DNA of 55,063 nucleotides from Rhodospirillaceae bacterium (GCA_013204045.1 JABMOQ010000104.1:1-55063); one strand, 5' to 3'; shown: positions 41,098-50,097, counted from the first letter of the stretch. Notes: generated by a model from the letters alone, not told the origin. Numbers and translations: made by a program.

Positions 41098-43239
41098 ATG
41101 AGTTTGTTTGGTGCATTATCATCCGGTGTTTCCGGGCTTACCGCCCAGTCGAGCGCCATGGGCGCGATCTCCGACAACATCACCAATGTCAATACGGTCG
41201 GCTATAAAAACACGCGGGTCAATTTCCAGACCCTGGTGACCAAGCAGACCAGCTCCAACTTCTACTCTGCTGGCGGTGTGCAATCGAAACCGCGCCAGGA
41301 TAGCGGCGTGCAGGGCCTGTTGCAGGCTTCATCTTCGCAGACGGATATGTCCATATCCGGCACCGGTTTCTTTGTCGTCAACGAAGTTTCCGAGCCCAGC
41401 GTCGATAACCAGTTCCTCTACACCCGCTCCGGTTCTTTCTACATGGACAACGACGGCTACCTTCGCAACACGGCCGGTTATTACCTTCAGGGCTGGCCGA
41501 CCGATGCCGCAGGCAAAGTCAAACCAGCCGGCGTCGGCCTGACCATCGCCAACCAGAACATCGTTTCGACCGATTACCTGTCGACGGTCAACCTGAACCG
41601 GGTCGGCGGTACCGCCTCTGCCACGTCGAACATCGGCATTGGCGCCAACCTGCCATCCAACGACATCGCAGGCGCGGAACACAAGACAGATGTTCAGTTC
41701 TTCGACAGCCTGGGCAACGCCAACACCATGAGCGTCAACTACACCCGGCTGGGCCGTGAAAACCAATGGTCCATCGATTTGGCGCCACCGGCCAATACCT
41801 CCGTGCTGACAATCAAGGATGCGACCTCGCCGACGGCGCTGGATTACAAAAGCGTCGGCCAGCTGGAATTCAACGTCCTCAATGCCGCCGGTGATTCAAC
41901 CCGCCGCCCGGCCGACGGGGCAACGGTTACCATTGACGGCATCGTCTACGAATTTGATTCCAACGCCTCTGTAGTGCCGACCGCCACCCTGGCGGCCGTC
42001 GATATCAGCGCCACCACCACCCTGGCCCAGGACGTCGGTAAGTTGATCGACGCCGTCAAGCTCAAAGACACTGATTTTGCCAATTACGGTGATGCGACGA
42101 CCGTCAACACCCGAATCAGGGTCAGCCCGGCCAGCTCGACGACGATCCTGTTCGAGGACGATGGCACCAGGGCGATCACCGTCGATCCGACCGGCCTGCT
42201 GGACACCGCCGGTGTCCGCGTCACCACCCAGGATACTTCGTTCACGGCAAAGAAACCGGCCCTCGCCTATACCGACGCGACCCAGTTCAAGTTCACTGAC
42301 GCACCGGAAGACGCCGACTTCGTGGCCATCAACGGCATCACTTACACGTTTACGGTCGGCGAGGCACTCGCCGATGGCGATAAAGTTGTCGCCACCTACC
42401 TCGCACCCACGGCGGCCCAGATTGCAGCCATGTTGACCGACCTGGAAGACGCCATCGAAGCCAACGACCCATCGTTCTCAGCCCTCGGCGATGGTGTCGA
42501 TATGCGTAAAGACAGCAACAGCACTGAATTCAACGTATTGCAGCTTCGGTCACTGAACGCCGGCTCCTACAATGTCGATTTAGCTGGCATCACCACCGCC
42601 AACCGACCCACCGAAACCGACGGCACCGCATTTTCAAGCACCACCGTCGCCGTCGATACCGCCGCCGCCATCCAGTTCTCCAGCAGCGGCCTGCCGAATG
42701 CCATCAACGTCTCTAAAATTGAGATTCTCGACTTCGACAACGGTGCCGCCAACATGGATGATGATCCGTCCAACTCGAAGCGCATCGTGCTCGATTTCGG
42801 CACCGTCGGCGAAGCCAACGGTATGACCCAGTTTGGCTCCAGCTACACGCCGGTGTTCATCAACCAGAACGGCTCGCGCTTCGGCACCTTCGCCGGGGTT
42901 ACCATCAGTTCCGAAGGCCTGGTCACGGCGCTGTTCGATAATGGTGAAACCCGGCCCATCTACAAGCTGCCGATCGCCACCTTCGTTAACGTTAACGGCC
43001 TGGAAAGCCGTTCCGGCAATACCTGGAACGCCACCCAACAGTCAGGCGACTACACCCTTCGTGTCGCCGACAACGGCCCGGCCGGAACAACAGTTCAGGG
43101 AGCGCTTGAAGCCTCCACTGTCGATATTGGTGAGGAATTCACCTCAATGATCGTGGTTCAGAGAGCCTACTCTGCAGCCGCGAAGATCATCAGTACTGCC
43201 GACCAGATGTTGGAAGAACTGATGAGGGTGAAACGTTAG
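41098..43239 (+). CDS. flgE: flagellar hook protein FlgE (fliK-flgD linked)
   Basis: 713 residues. It begins MSLFGALSSGVSGLTAQSSAMGAISDNITNVNTVGYKNTRVNFQTLV, the usual hook start, and ends VDIGEEFTSMIVVQRAYSAAAKIISTADQMLEELMRVK. The middle (about 260-545) has large inserted domains built on an INGI-YTF/IDGIVYEF pattern, distantly like the modules in the first hook gene. Linkage to fliK and flgD makes this the main hook subunit. GGAGAAG lies before the ATG, and a terminator follows. Confidence 0.95.
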   Translation: MSLFGALSSGVSGLTAQSSAMGAISDNITNVNTVGYKNTRVNFQTLVTKQTSSNFYSAGGVQSKPRQDSGVQGLLQASSSQTDMSISGTGFFVVNEVSEPSVDNQFLYTRSGSFYMDNDGYLRNTAGYYLQGWPTDAAGKVKPAGVGLTIANQNIVSTDYLSTVNLNRVGGTASATSNIGIGANLPSNDIAGAEHKTDVQFFDSLGNANTMSVNYTRLGRENQWSIDLAPPANTSVLTIKDATSPTALDYKSVGQLEFNVLNAAGDSTRRPADGATVTIDGIVYEFDSNASVVPTATLAAVDISATTTLAQDVGKLIDAVKLKDTDFANYGDATTVNTRIRVSPASSTTILFEDDGTRAITVDPTGLLDTAGVRVTTQDTSFTAKKPALAYTDATQFKFTDAPEDADFVAINGITYTFTVGEALADGDKVVATYLAPTAAQIAAMLTDLEDAIEANDPSFSALGDGVDMRKDSNSTEFNVLQLRSLNAGSYNVDLAGITTANRPTETDGTAFSSTTVAVDTAAAIQFSSSGLPNAINVSKIEILDFDNGAANMDDDPSNSKRIVLDFGTVGEANGMTQFGSSYTPVFINQNGSRFGTFAGVTISSEGLVTALFDNGETRPIYKLPIATFVNVNGLESRSGNTWNATQQSGDYTLRVADNGPAGTTVQGALEASTVDIGEEFTSMIVVQRAYSAAAKIISTADQMLEELMRVKR

Positions 43240-43289
43240 CCTAGGCTAACCGCTTACCTACTACCACAAGCCCACGTCCCAAACCCCAG

Positions 43290-43319
43290 CCCCGGCAGCA
43301 GCAATGTTGCCGGGGTTTC
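43290..43319 (+). terminator. terminator after flgE
   Basis: CCCCGGCA (43290-43297), ten-base loop, TGCCGGGG (43308-43315), then TTTCC and TTTT. It lies between convergent flgE and the TPR glycosyltransferase, so it may serve both strands (CCCC/GGGG stem, with A-rich left flank). Confidence 0.8.
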
Positions 43320-43329
43320 CTTTTACAGG

Positions 43330-44766
43330 CTACGCCCCGACGATACCGGTCGCCGCCTTTTCAAACTGCCCCGTCAGGTCCTCATCCGACATGCCGAACC
43401 CCACATGAAGTTCGGGGAACCAGGGAAATTTTTCGGCACCCAGGAAGGCCCATTCGTCTTCTGGCCCGCCCCTAGATATACGCCATGTGGGCACCGCCAG
43501 GGATGCCGACAGCATGGGCAGGTAGGTCATGGTCGAAACCACCGCATCAAGGACCGATACCAATGCCGCCGTCCCGTCAATATCCTGGGTCAGGTCCAGG
43601 TCCTCAATGGAAACAAGGTCAATGGCGAAGCGCTTCTCCAGCTCCTCTTTCTCATGCCTGTCCAGTCCTGCCTGCAAGTTGATAAAACAACTATCCGGCA
43701 TCGAGAAAATCGGCCGCCAGCATTCCAGGGGCGGATAGAAATCATCCCGGTCCTCCGCCCTCAACAAACTTCGCCAGCAAATCCCCACCTTCCGGCCCAT
43801 ACCCAGACTAGCCAGCCGCTCGGCCATCGCCGTGGCGCGCTCCGAATCTGCACACAAACGGCCGCCCGACGAGGGAAAACTTTCCAAAGTGGGGCGGAAA
43901 AAACGCGGCAGGCTGCCCTGCATGATGAAGTAATCGACGGGCGGACAATCGTGCAACCAGCTGAAGTCCTTCCAACTGCTTTTCCCTTCGCCCGTGAATC
44001 GGGTCGACCCATGCACCAAGGCCTTCGGAAATGACCGCTGGAATAGATCAACAAGCCTGTCGTCGGCCTCGATGATGACCTGGCCGGCCCGTTCCATAAT
44101 ATCAGGCAAGCAGTTTATAAAAATGATTTGGTCGCCAATCCCCTGCTCGCCCCAAACCAGTACGGTTTTGTCGGTCACATCATCGCTGCCATTCCAGACC
44201 TTGTCCGTAAACGGGCCCAGGCTGCCGACGGTATTGCGCCATTCAAAGGCCATCCAGCCTTCCTTCAACTTGCCGCCGATAAGCAGCGGCAGTGATTCCT
44301 GGGTATCTGTGGCGGCAAGCCCGGAATCGAAGCACAGTGCCTTGCGATGCAGGACCAGGGCCTCTTCAAAAAGCCCCTTTTGCTTCAAGCCTTGAGAAAT
44401 ATCAAAATTCAATCGCGCCGTTTTCTGGGGGTCATCAAGGGCCGCCGCCACCTTTGCAAAAGCATCCAGCGCATCGGTATTTCCGGGCTCGGATATCAGC
44501 GCGCGGCCTACCAGGGCCACCGCCGTCTCAATTTTGTTGGTATTCAAGGCAATTTTCACAAGACCGACGAAGGCCGTGGCGTTTTCCGGGTCCTTTTCCA
44601 GTATTTTTTTGTAGAGAGCCAGCGCATCCCCCGGCCGGCCGGCTTTACGCGCAGCGTCAGCGGCGGCCAGGACCGTCGCCGGCCCGCCTTCCACGGCCTT
44701 GTCTTTCTGTCGATCCTTGGCCTCTCGGCGTCGCTGTTTTCTGTTCAACGGCCTGCCTCGCTTCAT
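43330..44766 (-). CDS. second TPR-linked glycosyltransferase-like protein
   Basis: 478 residues. A basic N-terminus (KRGRPLNRKQRRREAKDRQKD) is followed by three or four TPR-like repeats (about 25-160) and a C-terminal domain (about 190-475) with VLVWGEQGIGDQIIFINCLPDIMERAGQVIIEADDRLVDLFQRSFP. This is closely related to the equivalent region of the 714-residue protein at 31061 (WDEQGIGDELRF, RLADLFARSFP). Motifs WRSLLRAED and STMTYLPMLSASLAVPTW follow. It probably transfers a sugar to flagellin or another flagellar protein. It stands alone and is divergent from sciP, sharing the CtrA-box region. Confidence 0.8.
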   Translation of the reverse strand: MKRGRPLNRKQRRREAKDRQKDKAVEGGPATVLAAADAARKAGRPGDALALYKKILEKDPENATAFVGLVKIALNTNKIETAVALVGRALISEPGNTDALDAFAKVAAALDDPQKTARLNFDISQGLKQKGLFEEALVLHRKALCFDSGLAATDTQESLPLLIGGKLKEGWMAFEWRNTVGSLGPFTDKVWNGSDDVTDKTVLVWGEQGIGDQIIFINCLPDIMERAGQVIIEADDRLVDLFQRSFPKALVHGSTRFTGEGKSSWKDFSWLHDCPPVDYFIMQGSLPRFFRPTLESFPSSGGRLCADSERATAMAERLASLGMGRKVGICWRSLLRAEDRDDFYPPLECWRPIFSMPDSCFINLQAGLDRHEKEELEKRFAIDLVSIEDLDLTQDIDGTAALVSVLDAVVSTMTYLPMLSASLAVPTWRISRGGPEDEWAFLGAEKFPWFPELHVGFGMSDEDLTGQFEKAATGIVGA

Positions 44767-44798
44767 ATGACAATATTTTTATACGTTAACTATAACCT

Positions 44799-44813
44799 TT
44801 AGCCATTTTTTAA
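44799..44813. promoter_or_regulatory. CtrA-like box before sciP
   Basis: TTAG-CCATTTT-TTAA, seven of eight half-site bases, 69 bases upstream of sciP. The sequence also lies upstream of the divergent glycosyltransferase gene. In Caulobacter, sciP itself is a CtrA target. Confidence 0.42.
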
Positions 44814-44881
44814 CGAGCCTGACCTACTGTCGGTTGAAGGGGCAACCATAACGAATACAGCCTTTTTATACCGGGGATACC

Positions 44882-45169
44882 ATGTCCACGACAGACAACC
44901 GCATATCGTCCGCAATTGCCAGCTCCCGGGTCCTTGACCCGACAGGCCAGCCGATAACGCGCGCCGATTTGCCGTCACCCAATACCAAACGGTGGGTTAT
45001 TCGCCGCAAGGCCAGGGTTGTCGCCGGCGTCCAATCGGGTTTGATATCCCTGGAAGAAGCCTGCGACCGATATTCGCTGTCCGTTGACGAATTCCTGTCC
45101 TGGCAGCAATCCCTCGGCGAGCACGGCATGGAAGGCCTGCGCGCGACCCGTACGAGGAAATATCGCTGA
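44882..45169 (+). CDS. sciP: CtrA inhibitor SciP (DUF1153)
   Basis: 95 residues. The core VLDPTGQPITRADLPSPNTKRWVIRRKARVVAGVQSGLISLEEACDRYSLSVDEFLSWQ is the DUF1153 helix-turn-helix domain of SciP. In Caulobacter, SciP binds CtrA at its promoters and blocks transcription of CtrA targets, including flagellar genes, early in the cell cycle. GGGGAT precedes the ATG. Here the gene directly precedes fliF, whose promoter has a CtrA-like box. The N-terminal 15 residues are longer than usual. Confidence 0.92.
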   Translation: MSTTDNRISSAIASSRVLDPTGQPITRADLPSPNTKRWVIRRKARVVAGVQSGLISLEEACDRYSLSVDEFLSWQQSLGEHGMEGLRATRTRKYR

Positions 45170-45194
45170 TTCTCAACAATCGGAAATTTCCCTA

Positions 45195-45210
45195 GGCAAA
45201 AATTGCCGGG
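45195..45210. promoter_or_regulatory. perfect FlbD-type dyad at the fliF promoter
   Basis: GGCAA-AAA-TTGCC-GGG: ten of ten dyad bases with the flanking GGG (CCC on the other strand). It ends four bases before the CtrA-like box at 45214, so a protein bound here would interfere with CtrA-dependent initiation. Confidence 0.55.
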
Positions 45211-45213
45211 TTG

Positions 45214-45228
45214 TTAACGACTTTTTCA
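45214..45228. promoter_or_regulatory. CtrA-like box of the fliF operon
   Basis: TTAA-CGACTTT-TTCA, seven of eight half-site bases, 96 bases before the fliF start. No sigma-54 element is present in 45170-45323, so an early, CtrA-dependent promoter is the best reading. Confidence 0.5.
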
Positions 45229-45323
45229 TGATCCTCTTATTAGCTTAAGAGCCATACCAACTGGGGTTTATGCCGTCTTAAAGCAACGGCGCTTAATGTA
45301 GCTCTAAAATTAAGGGACGGATC

Positions 45324-46967
45324 GTGGATACATTCCTGCAGGCACTGCGCAATCTTGGCCCATTGCGCCTAACCGTCATGGGCGGTGTGGCGATGGGACT
45401 CATCGGATTTTTCATCTTTGTCACCGCCAAGTTTAATTCGCCACAGATGGAGCTTCTGTACGGCGGTATGCAAGGCGATGATTCAAGTCAAATAGCGGGA
45501 CAGCTTGCATCCTCCGGAACGCCCTATGAACTTAGGGGCAATGGAACCCAGATTTTTGTTCCATCCGATATGGTTGCTCAACTTCGCCTGCAGCTTGCCG
45601 GCCAGGGCATGCCGGGAAGCGGCACCATCGGCTATGAAATATTCGACAATGCAACCTCGCTCGGAACCACCGACTTCGTTCAAAACGTTAATCTTTTAAG
45701 GGCGCTTGAAGGTGAACTCGCCCGCACAATCAAGTCAATCAACACGATAAAGTCAGCCCGCGTACATCTGGTCATGCCGAAACGCAGCCTGTTCAGCCGT
45801 GAGGCGCAAAAGCCAAGCGCATCGGTGGTCCTATCCGGAAGGCTGGACAGCGAACAGGTGCAGTCCATTCAATACCTGGTCGCCGCCGCCGTTCCGGGGC
45901 TCAACCCCAACCATATCTCTATTGTCGACAACAAGGGCTCCCTACTGGCCCGCGGATTTGAAGATACCAATGTGCCCGGTGCAATGGCTGCCAAGGGTGA
46001 CGGTCGACGTCGGACACTGGAAGCCCGCCTGGGTCAGACCATTGAGGCACTACTGGAAAAAACCGTCGGTTACGGAAAAGTTCGCGCCGAAGTCACGGTC
46101 GATATGGACTTCGACCAGATAAATACCAATGAAGAGGTGTTCGACCCGGAAGGTCAGGTCGTGGCCTCTACCCAGTCAGTAGAGTCTTCAACCAGTAATC
46201 AGGAAGCGGATGGAGCCACGCCAGTCAGCGTCGCTACAAATTTACCGGACGCCAACAACAGCACGACAAATGCGGGAGCCAGCCTCAATTCTGCAGAAAG
46301 TCGCACCGAAGAAATTGTCAATTATTCCAACTCCAAGAAAATCATCAACCATATCCGCGAAGCCGGGATCATTAATCGTCTATCGGTGGCCGTTCTTCTC
46401 GATGGGACCTATGGGGAAAACGAAAATGGCAATATGGTCTATCAGCCCCGCAACGAAGCGGAAATGGAGTTGATGGCGACTCTGGTCCGCAGCGCCATCG
46501 GGTTCAGCGCCGACAGGGGCGATTCCGTGGACGTCATCAACATGCAGTTCGTTGACCCGACCGCCGGACAGGAAGAGGAACTGCAGCTGTTCTTCGGCCT
46601 GGATAAGAATGATCTGCTGCGAATGGCGGAAATTTTGGTATTAAGTATTGTTGCCATTCTGGTCATCCTGCTGGTGGTTCGCCCGCTGGTTTCCAGGGCC
46701 TTCGAAGCCCTGCCGGCGGCCATGGCGGAAGGTAAATTGCTGGCTGATCAGACGACGGCCGCCGCCGCTGCGGCCCTGACGGCGCCTTCTGCCGCAGCCC
46801 CTAGCGATGTTCCCGGCATGGATGACCAGTTTGACGAACTCATCGATATTGACCGTGTTGAAGGCCGGGTTAAGGCTTCATCGGTCAAGAAGATTGGTGA
46901 AATCGTTCAGAAACATCCGGAAGAGGCCCTGTCAATCATCCGATCATGGATGTATCAGGAAGGTTGA
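45324..46967 (+). CDS. fliF: MS-ring protein FliF
   Basis: 547 residues with two membrane segments: about 22-42 (VMGGVAMGLIGFFIFVTAK) and about 438-458 (AEILVLSIVAILVILLVVRPLV). Between them are the ring-building motifs (NVNLLRALEGELARTIKSINTIKSARVHLVMPKRSLFSREAQKPSASVVL) and a Ser/Asn/Thr-rich loop. The C-terminus (DVPGMDDQFDELIDIDRVEGRVKASSVKKIGEIVQKHPEEALSIIRSWM) is the FliG-binding tail. The start is GTG with AAGGGACGGA upstream. First gene of the early operon. Confidence 0.95.
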   Translation: MDTFLQALRNLGPLRLTVMGGVAMGLIGFFIFVTAKFNSPQMELLYGGMQGDDSSQIAGQLASSGTPYELRGNGTQIFVPSDMVAQLRLQLAGQGMPGSGTIGYEIFDNATSLGTTDFVQNVNLLRALEGELARTIKSINTIKSARVHLVMPKRSLFSREAQKPSASVVLSGRLDSEQVQSIQYLVAAAVPGLNPNHISIVDNKGSLLARGFEDTNVPGAMAAKGDGRRRTLEARLGQTIEALLEKTVGYGKVRAEVTVDMDFDQINTNEEVFDPEGQVVASTQSVESSTSNQEADGATPVSVATNLPDANNSTTNAGASLNSAESRTEEIVNYSNSKKIINHIREAGIINRLSVAVLLDGTYGENENGNMVYQPRNEAEMELMATLVRSAIGFSADRGDSVDVINMQFVDPTAGQEEELQLFFGLDKNDLLRMAEILVLSIVAILVILLVVRPLVSRAFEALPAAMAEGKLLADQTTAAAAAALTAPSAAAPSDVPGMDDQFDELIDIDRVEGRVKASSVKKIGEIVQKHPEEALSIIRSWMYQEG

Positions 46968-46980
46968 GGTAAACTGATTC

Positions 46981-48006
46981 ATGGCTAAAACCAAAGACGA
47001 TCTTCGCAATCTTACTGGCCCGCAGCGTGCCGCGATCTTCATGCTTGCGCTCGGCCAGGAACATTCTGCCAAAATGTTCGAATTGATGGATGACGAAGAA
47101 ATTCGCGATATGTCTCAGATCATGTCTACGCTGGGTAATGTTAATTCGAGCGTTATCGAGCGGCTGTTCGTCGATTTTGCCAACCAATTGTCGGGCGGCG
47201 GAGGCGGCGCAGTCATCGGCTCCTATGACACTGCTGAACGGCTGCTCTTCCAGGCATTGCCGGAAGAACGGGTGTCGCAGATCATGGAAGAAATTCGCGG
47301 CCCGGCGGGTCGCACCATGTGGGACAAACTGGGCAACGTCAACGAAGCGGTGCTTGCCAATTATCTGAAAAATGAATACCCGCAAACGGTCGCCGTTGTC
47401 CTGTCGAAGGTCAGAGCCGACCATGCGGCGCGTGTGTTGGCGGTTTTACCGGAAAACTTCTCGATGGAAGTTATCATGCGCATGCTACGAATGGAATCAG
47501 TGCAAAAAGAAGTCCTCGATCACATCGAAAAAACCCTACGCACGGAATTCATGACCAATCTGGCGCGCACATCACGGCGCGACAGTCATGAAATGATGGC
47601 CGATATCTTCAACAACCTGGATCGCAATACTGAAACCAGGTTCATGACGGGACTGGAAGAACGTAACCGTGAATCGGCGGAACGAATCAAACAGTTGATG
47701 TTTACCTTCGATGATCTGTCCAGGCTGGACAACCCCGGCATTCAGACCCTGTTGCGACAGGTCGAGAAAGACCAGCTCGCCATGGCGCTGAAAGGCGCAT
47801 CGGAAGAGGTAAAATCACTTTTCTTCCAGAACATGTCGGAACGCGCTGGCAAGATGATGAAGGAAGACATGGATGCAATGGGCGCTGTGCGCCTGAAGGA
47901 AGTCGACGAGGCCCAGGCAGTTATCGTTACCGCCGCCAAGTCGCTTGCCGATGCCGGCGAAATCGTGATTGCCGGCTCTGGCGAAGAAGACGAACTGGTT
48001 TATTAG
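46981..48006 (+). CDS. fliG: motor switch protein FliG
   Basis: 341 residues, the rotor protein that meets the MotA loop. All three domains are visible: an N-terminal MS-ring binding domain ([36 protein letters not shown]), a middle ARM domain ([39 protein letters not shown] with EHPQ-like motif), and a C-terminal charged face ([67 protein letters not shown]). It starts 14 bases after fliF and is followed by fliH after 12 bases. Confidence 0.97.
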   Translation: MAKTKDDLRNLTGPQRAAIFMLALGQEHSAKMFELMDDEEIRDMSQIMSTLGNVNSSVIERLFVDFANQLSGGGGGAVIGSYDTAERLLFQALPEERVSQIMEEIRGPAGRTMWDKLGNVNEAVLANYLKNEYPQTVAVVLSKVRADHAARVLAVLPENFSMEVIMRMLRMESVQKEVLDHIEKTLRTEFMTNLARTSRRDSHEMMADIFNNLDRNTETRFMTGLEERNRESAERIKQLMFTFDDLSRLDNPGIQTLLRQVEKDQLAMALKGASEEVKSLFFQNMSERAGKMMKEDMDAMGAVRLKEVDEAQAVIVTAAKSLADAGEIVIAGSGEEDELVY

Positions 48007-48018
48007 GGTCTAAAATTT

Positions 48019-48856
48019 ATGTCGGCTGTAACAAAATTCCTTTTCGAAACGACCTTTGACATCATCCCGGGGCCTGTCGTCGAAGAGAAATCTGTCGCAG
48101 ACGAACCGGAAGATGCCGCCGTTGAAGAGGAGCCGGAAGAGTTTATCCCCACCTTCAGCGAAGAAGAAATGAAGGAAGCCCGCGAGCAGGGCTTTTCAAA
48201 CGGCAAGGAAGAAGCCCTGCGCGATGCCCTGGAACTGGTGGAAAACAAGCTTTTTGAAAGCCTGCAGCGTATCGACCAGAACATGACAGAGATTTTCTCC
48301 ATCCAGGCAACCACCAACGAAGAGCTGCCAAGGGCTTCTGCCAGCATTGCTGTCGCCATGGCCAGAAAAATAGTACCTGAATTAGCGTCCCGAAATGCCA
48401 TCGACGAGATTGTGAAGAGTGGTCGAAACAGCCATCGGCAGAATTTTAACAGAACCCCGTGTGACGATTACCGTAAATTCCGGAATTTTAGAGCAATTAA
48501 GCGAGCGCCTCGCCGACATCCGCAAGGGCCGTGAACAGGAAGGCCGGGTTACTATCATCGGCGATGACGAAATGGCCGTCGGTGACTGCCTGCTGGAATG
48601 GGATAATGGCGGTACCGAACGAAATGTCCAGAACCTGTGGCAGGACGTTGATAGTGTTGTCGAAAGATACCTTGAGGACGGCACCATCTGGGATCGACCT
48701 GAAACCCCCGATGACACGGCCCCGGATGAGCCCCTGACAGCTGCGGATGAAATGGTTGCGGATACAGGGGCTATTATTGGAACGGAACCCGCCGAATCCA
48801 CCGAGAATGAGGATATTCCTCCCGAAGTAACGGATGAAGCGGACAACAAGGACTGA
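48019..48856 (+). CDS. fliH: fliH export regulator, split by a frameshift
   Basis: The N-terminal half is in one frame (48019 to about 48417) and the C-terminal half in the next (from about 48419 to 48856). Frame one reads ASIAVAMARKIVPELASRNAIDEIVK and then turns to nonsense, ending at 48534. Frame two resumes at VVETAIGRILTEPRVTITVN and runs on as LSERLADIRKGREQEGRVTIIGDDEMAVGDCLLEWDNGG, a typical FliH C-terminus. Removing one base near 48418 (the A in AAG-A-GTGG) restores a continuous protein of about 279 residues. FliH (FlbE in Caulobacter) binds the FliI ATPase. This could be an assembly error, a true mutation, or two polypeptides from overlapping frames; an in-frame GTG at 48419 would allow the last, but no ribosome site is clear. 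Confidence 0.85.
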
Positions 48857-48879
48857 CACTCTGATGTCAGGAGGACAAA

Positions 48880-49248
48880 ATGGCTGATGAAAAAAATTTA
48901 GAGTTATCGGAACTTGGCGATACAACAGAGACCTCGGGTGCTGCTGCACCTGCCGCCGCACCGCCACGGGAAACCCCCGATATTCCTGCCCTGCCACAAA
49001 GCTCGCAGGATCTTGAGGCGGTTTACGATATTCCGGTTCAGGTTTCCGCAGTGCTTGGCAAGTCGTCCATGCAGGTGAGCCAATTGCTTAAATTGGGCCG
49101 CGGTGCGGTCGTCGAACTGGACCGCAAGGTTGGTGAAGCCATTGATATTTACGTCAACAACCGGTTGGTCGCACGCGGGGAAGTAGTTGTGGTCGAAGAT
49201 CGCCTCGGTGTGACGATGACGGAAATCATCAAGACGGATAGAGGGTAA
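48880..49248 (+). CDS. fliN: motor switch protein FliN
   Basis: 122 residues: an Ala/Pro/Thr-rich N-terminal 45 residues and the SPOA domain AVYDIPVQVSAVLGKSSMQVSQLLKLGRGAVVELDRKVGEAIDIYVNNRLVARGEVVVVEDRLGVTMTEI. It forms the lower C-ring with FliM (encoded 38 kb away) and docks FliH. AGGAGG lies before the ATG. The order fliF-fliG-fliH-fliN matches Caulobacter. Confidence 0.95.
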   Translation: MADEKNLELSELGDTTETSGAAAPAAAPPRETPDIPALPQSSQDLEAVYDIPVQVSAVLGKSSMQVSQLLKLGRGAVVELDRKVGEAIDIYVNNRLVARGEVVVVEDRLGVTMTEIIKTDRG

Positions 49249-49258
49249 GGCCAAAAGA

Positions 49259-50074
49259 ATGGCTGACGATGCTCCAAATATAACGGTCGGACGAAAGAAA
49301 TCCTCCATTGATCTGGCCACCATTGTTGGCCTGTTATGCGGTTTTGGCCTGATCTTGACGGCGATCATCATGGGCGGTGATGCCTTGTCTTTCATCAATC
49401 CGCCATCGATCCTGATTGTTGTGGGCGGGACATTTGCCGTGACGACCATGTGTTTCACCATCAATGAAATGATCCGTACCGGGGGCGTCATTGGAAAAAC
49501 ATTTTTTTACAGCTCCCGCGATCCGTCCGACGCCGCCATTCAAGTTCTGCAAGTCGCGGAACTTGCCCGCAGGCAGGGCGTACTCTCCCTTCAGGGCGTC
49601 CTCGATTCACTAAGGGCGGAGCCTTTCCTGCACAAAGGTATGCTGATGGTTGTCGATGGGACGCCGGGCGAAGAAGTCGAAATCATCATGCGCCGCGACC
49701 TGAATGCAACCCGGCAACGCCATCACAAAAGCTCCAGCGTGCTTCGCAAGGCAGCCGAATTCGCCCCCGCCATGGGATTGATCGGCACCCTGATCGGGCT
49801 GGTGCAAATGCTTGGTAATCTGGCCGATCCCTCGACCATTGGACCGGCAATGGCAGTAGCGTTGTTGACGACATTTTACGGTGCCGTTCTAGCCAACATG
49901 GTGTTTTCGCCGATGGCCTCGAAGCTGGAACGTAATTCCAACGAAGAAGCCATGGTTAATACCGTGTACATGATGGGGGCGGCCTCAATCGGCAGGCAGG
50001 AAAATCCGCGCCGCCTTGAAATGCTCCTGAACAGCATCCTGCCGCCTGCTAAACGTATTCAATATTTCGACTGA
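49259..50074 (+). CDS. motA: flagellar stator protein MotA (PomA-like)
   Basis: 271 residues with four membrane segments: SIDLATIVGLLCGFGLILTAIIMG (about 16-39), NPPSILIVVGGTFAVTTMCF (47-67), and the pair AAEFAPAMGLIGTLIGLVQML / PAMAVALLTTFYGAVLANMVF near 165-220. The cytoplasmic loop (EVEIIMRRDLNATRQRHHKSSS) holds charged residues that touch FliG. The family prolines are present (APAMGLIG). The N-terminal SIDLATIVG resembles sodium-type PomA, but ion use is not settled. It starts 10 bases after fliN, and its motB partner lies at 6675. Confidence 0.92.
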   Translation: MADDAPNITVGRKKSSIDLATIVGLLCGFGLILTAIIMGGDALSFINPPSILIVVGGTFAVTTMCFTINEMIRTGGVIGKTFFYSSRDPSDAAIQVLQVAELARRQGVLSLQGVLDSLRAEPFLHKGMLMVVDGTPGEEVEIIMRRDLNATRQRHHKSSSVLRKAAEFAPAMGLIGTLIGLVQMLGNLADPSTIGPAMAVALLTTFYGAVLANMVFSPMASKLERNSNEEAMVNTVYMMGAASIGRQENPRRLEMLLNSILPPAKRIQYFD

Positions 50075-50097
50075 TGTACTATCTGGAAGTTTGATCA

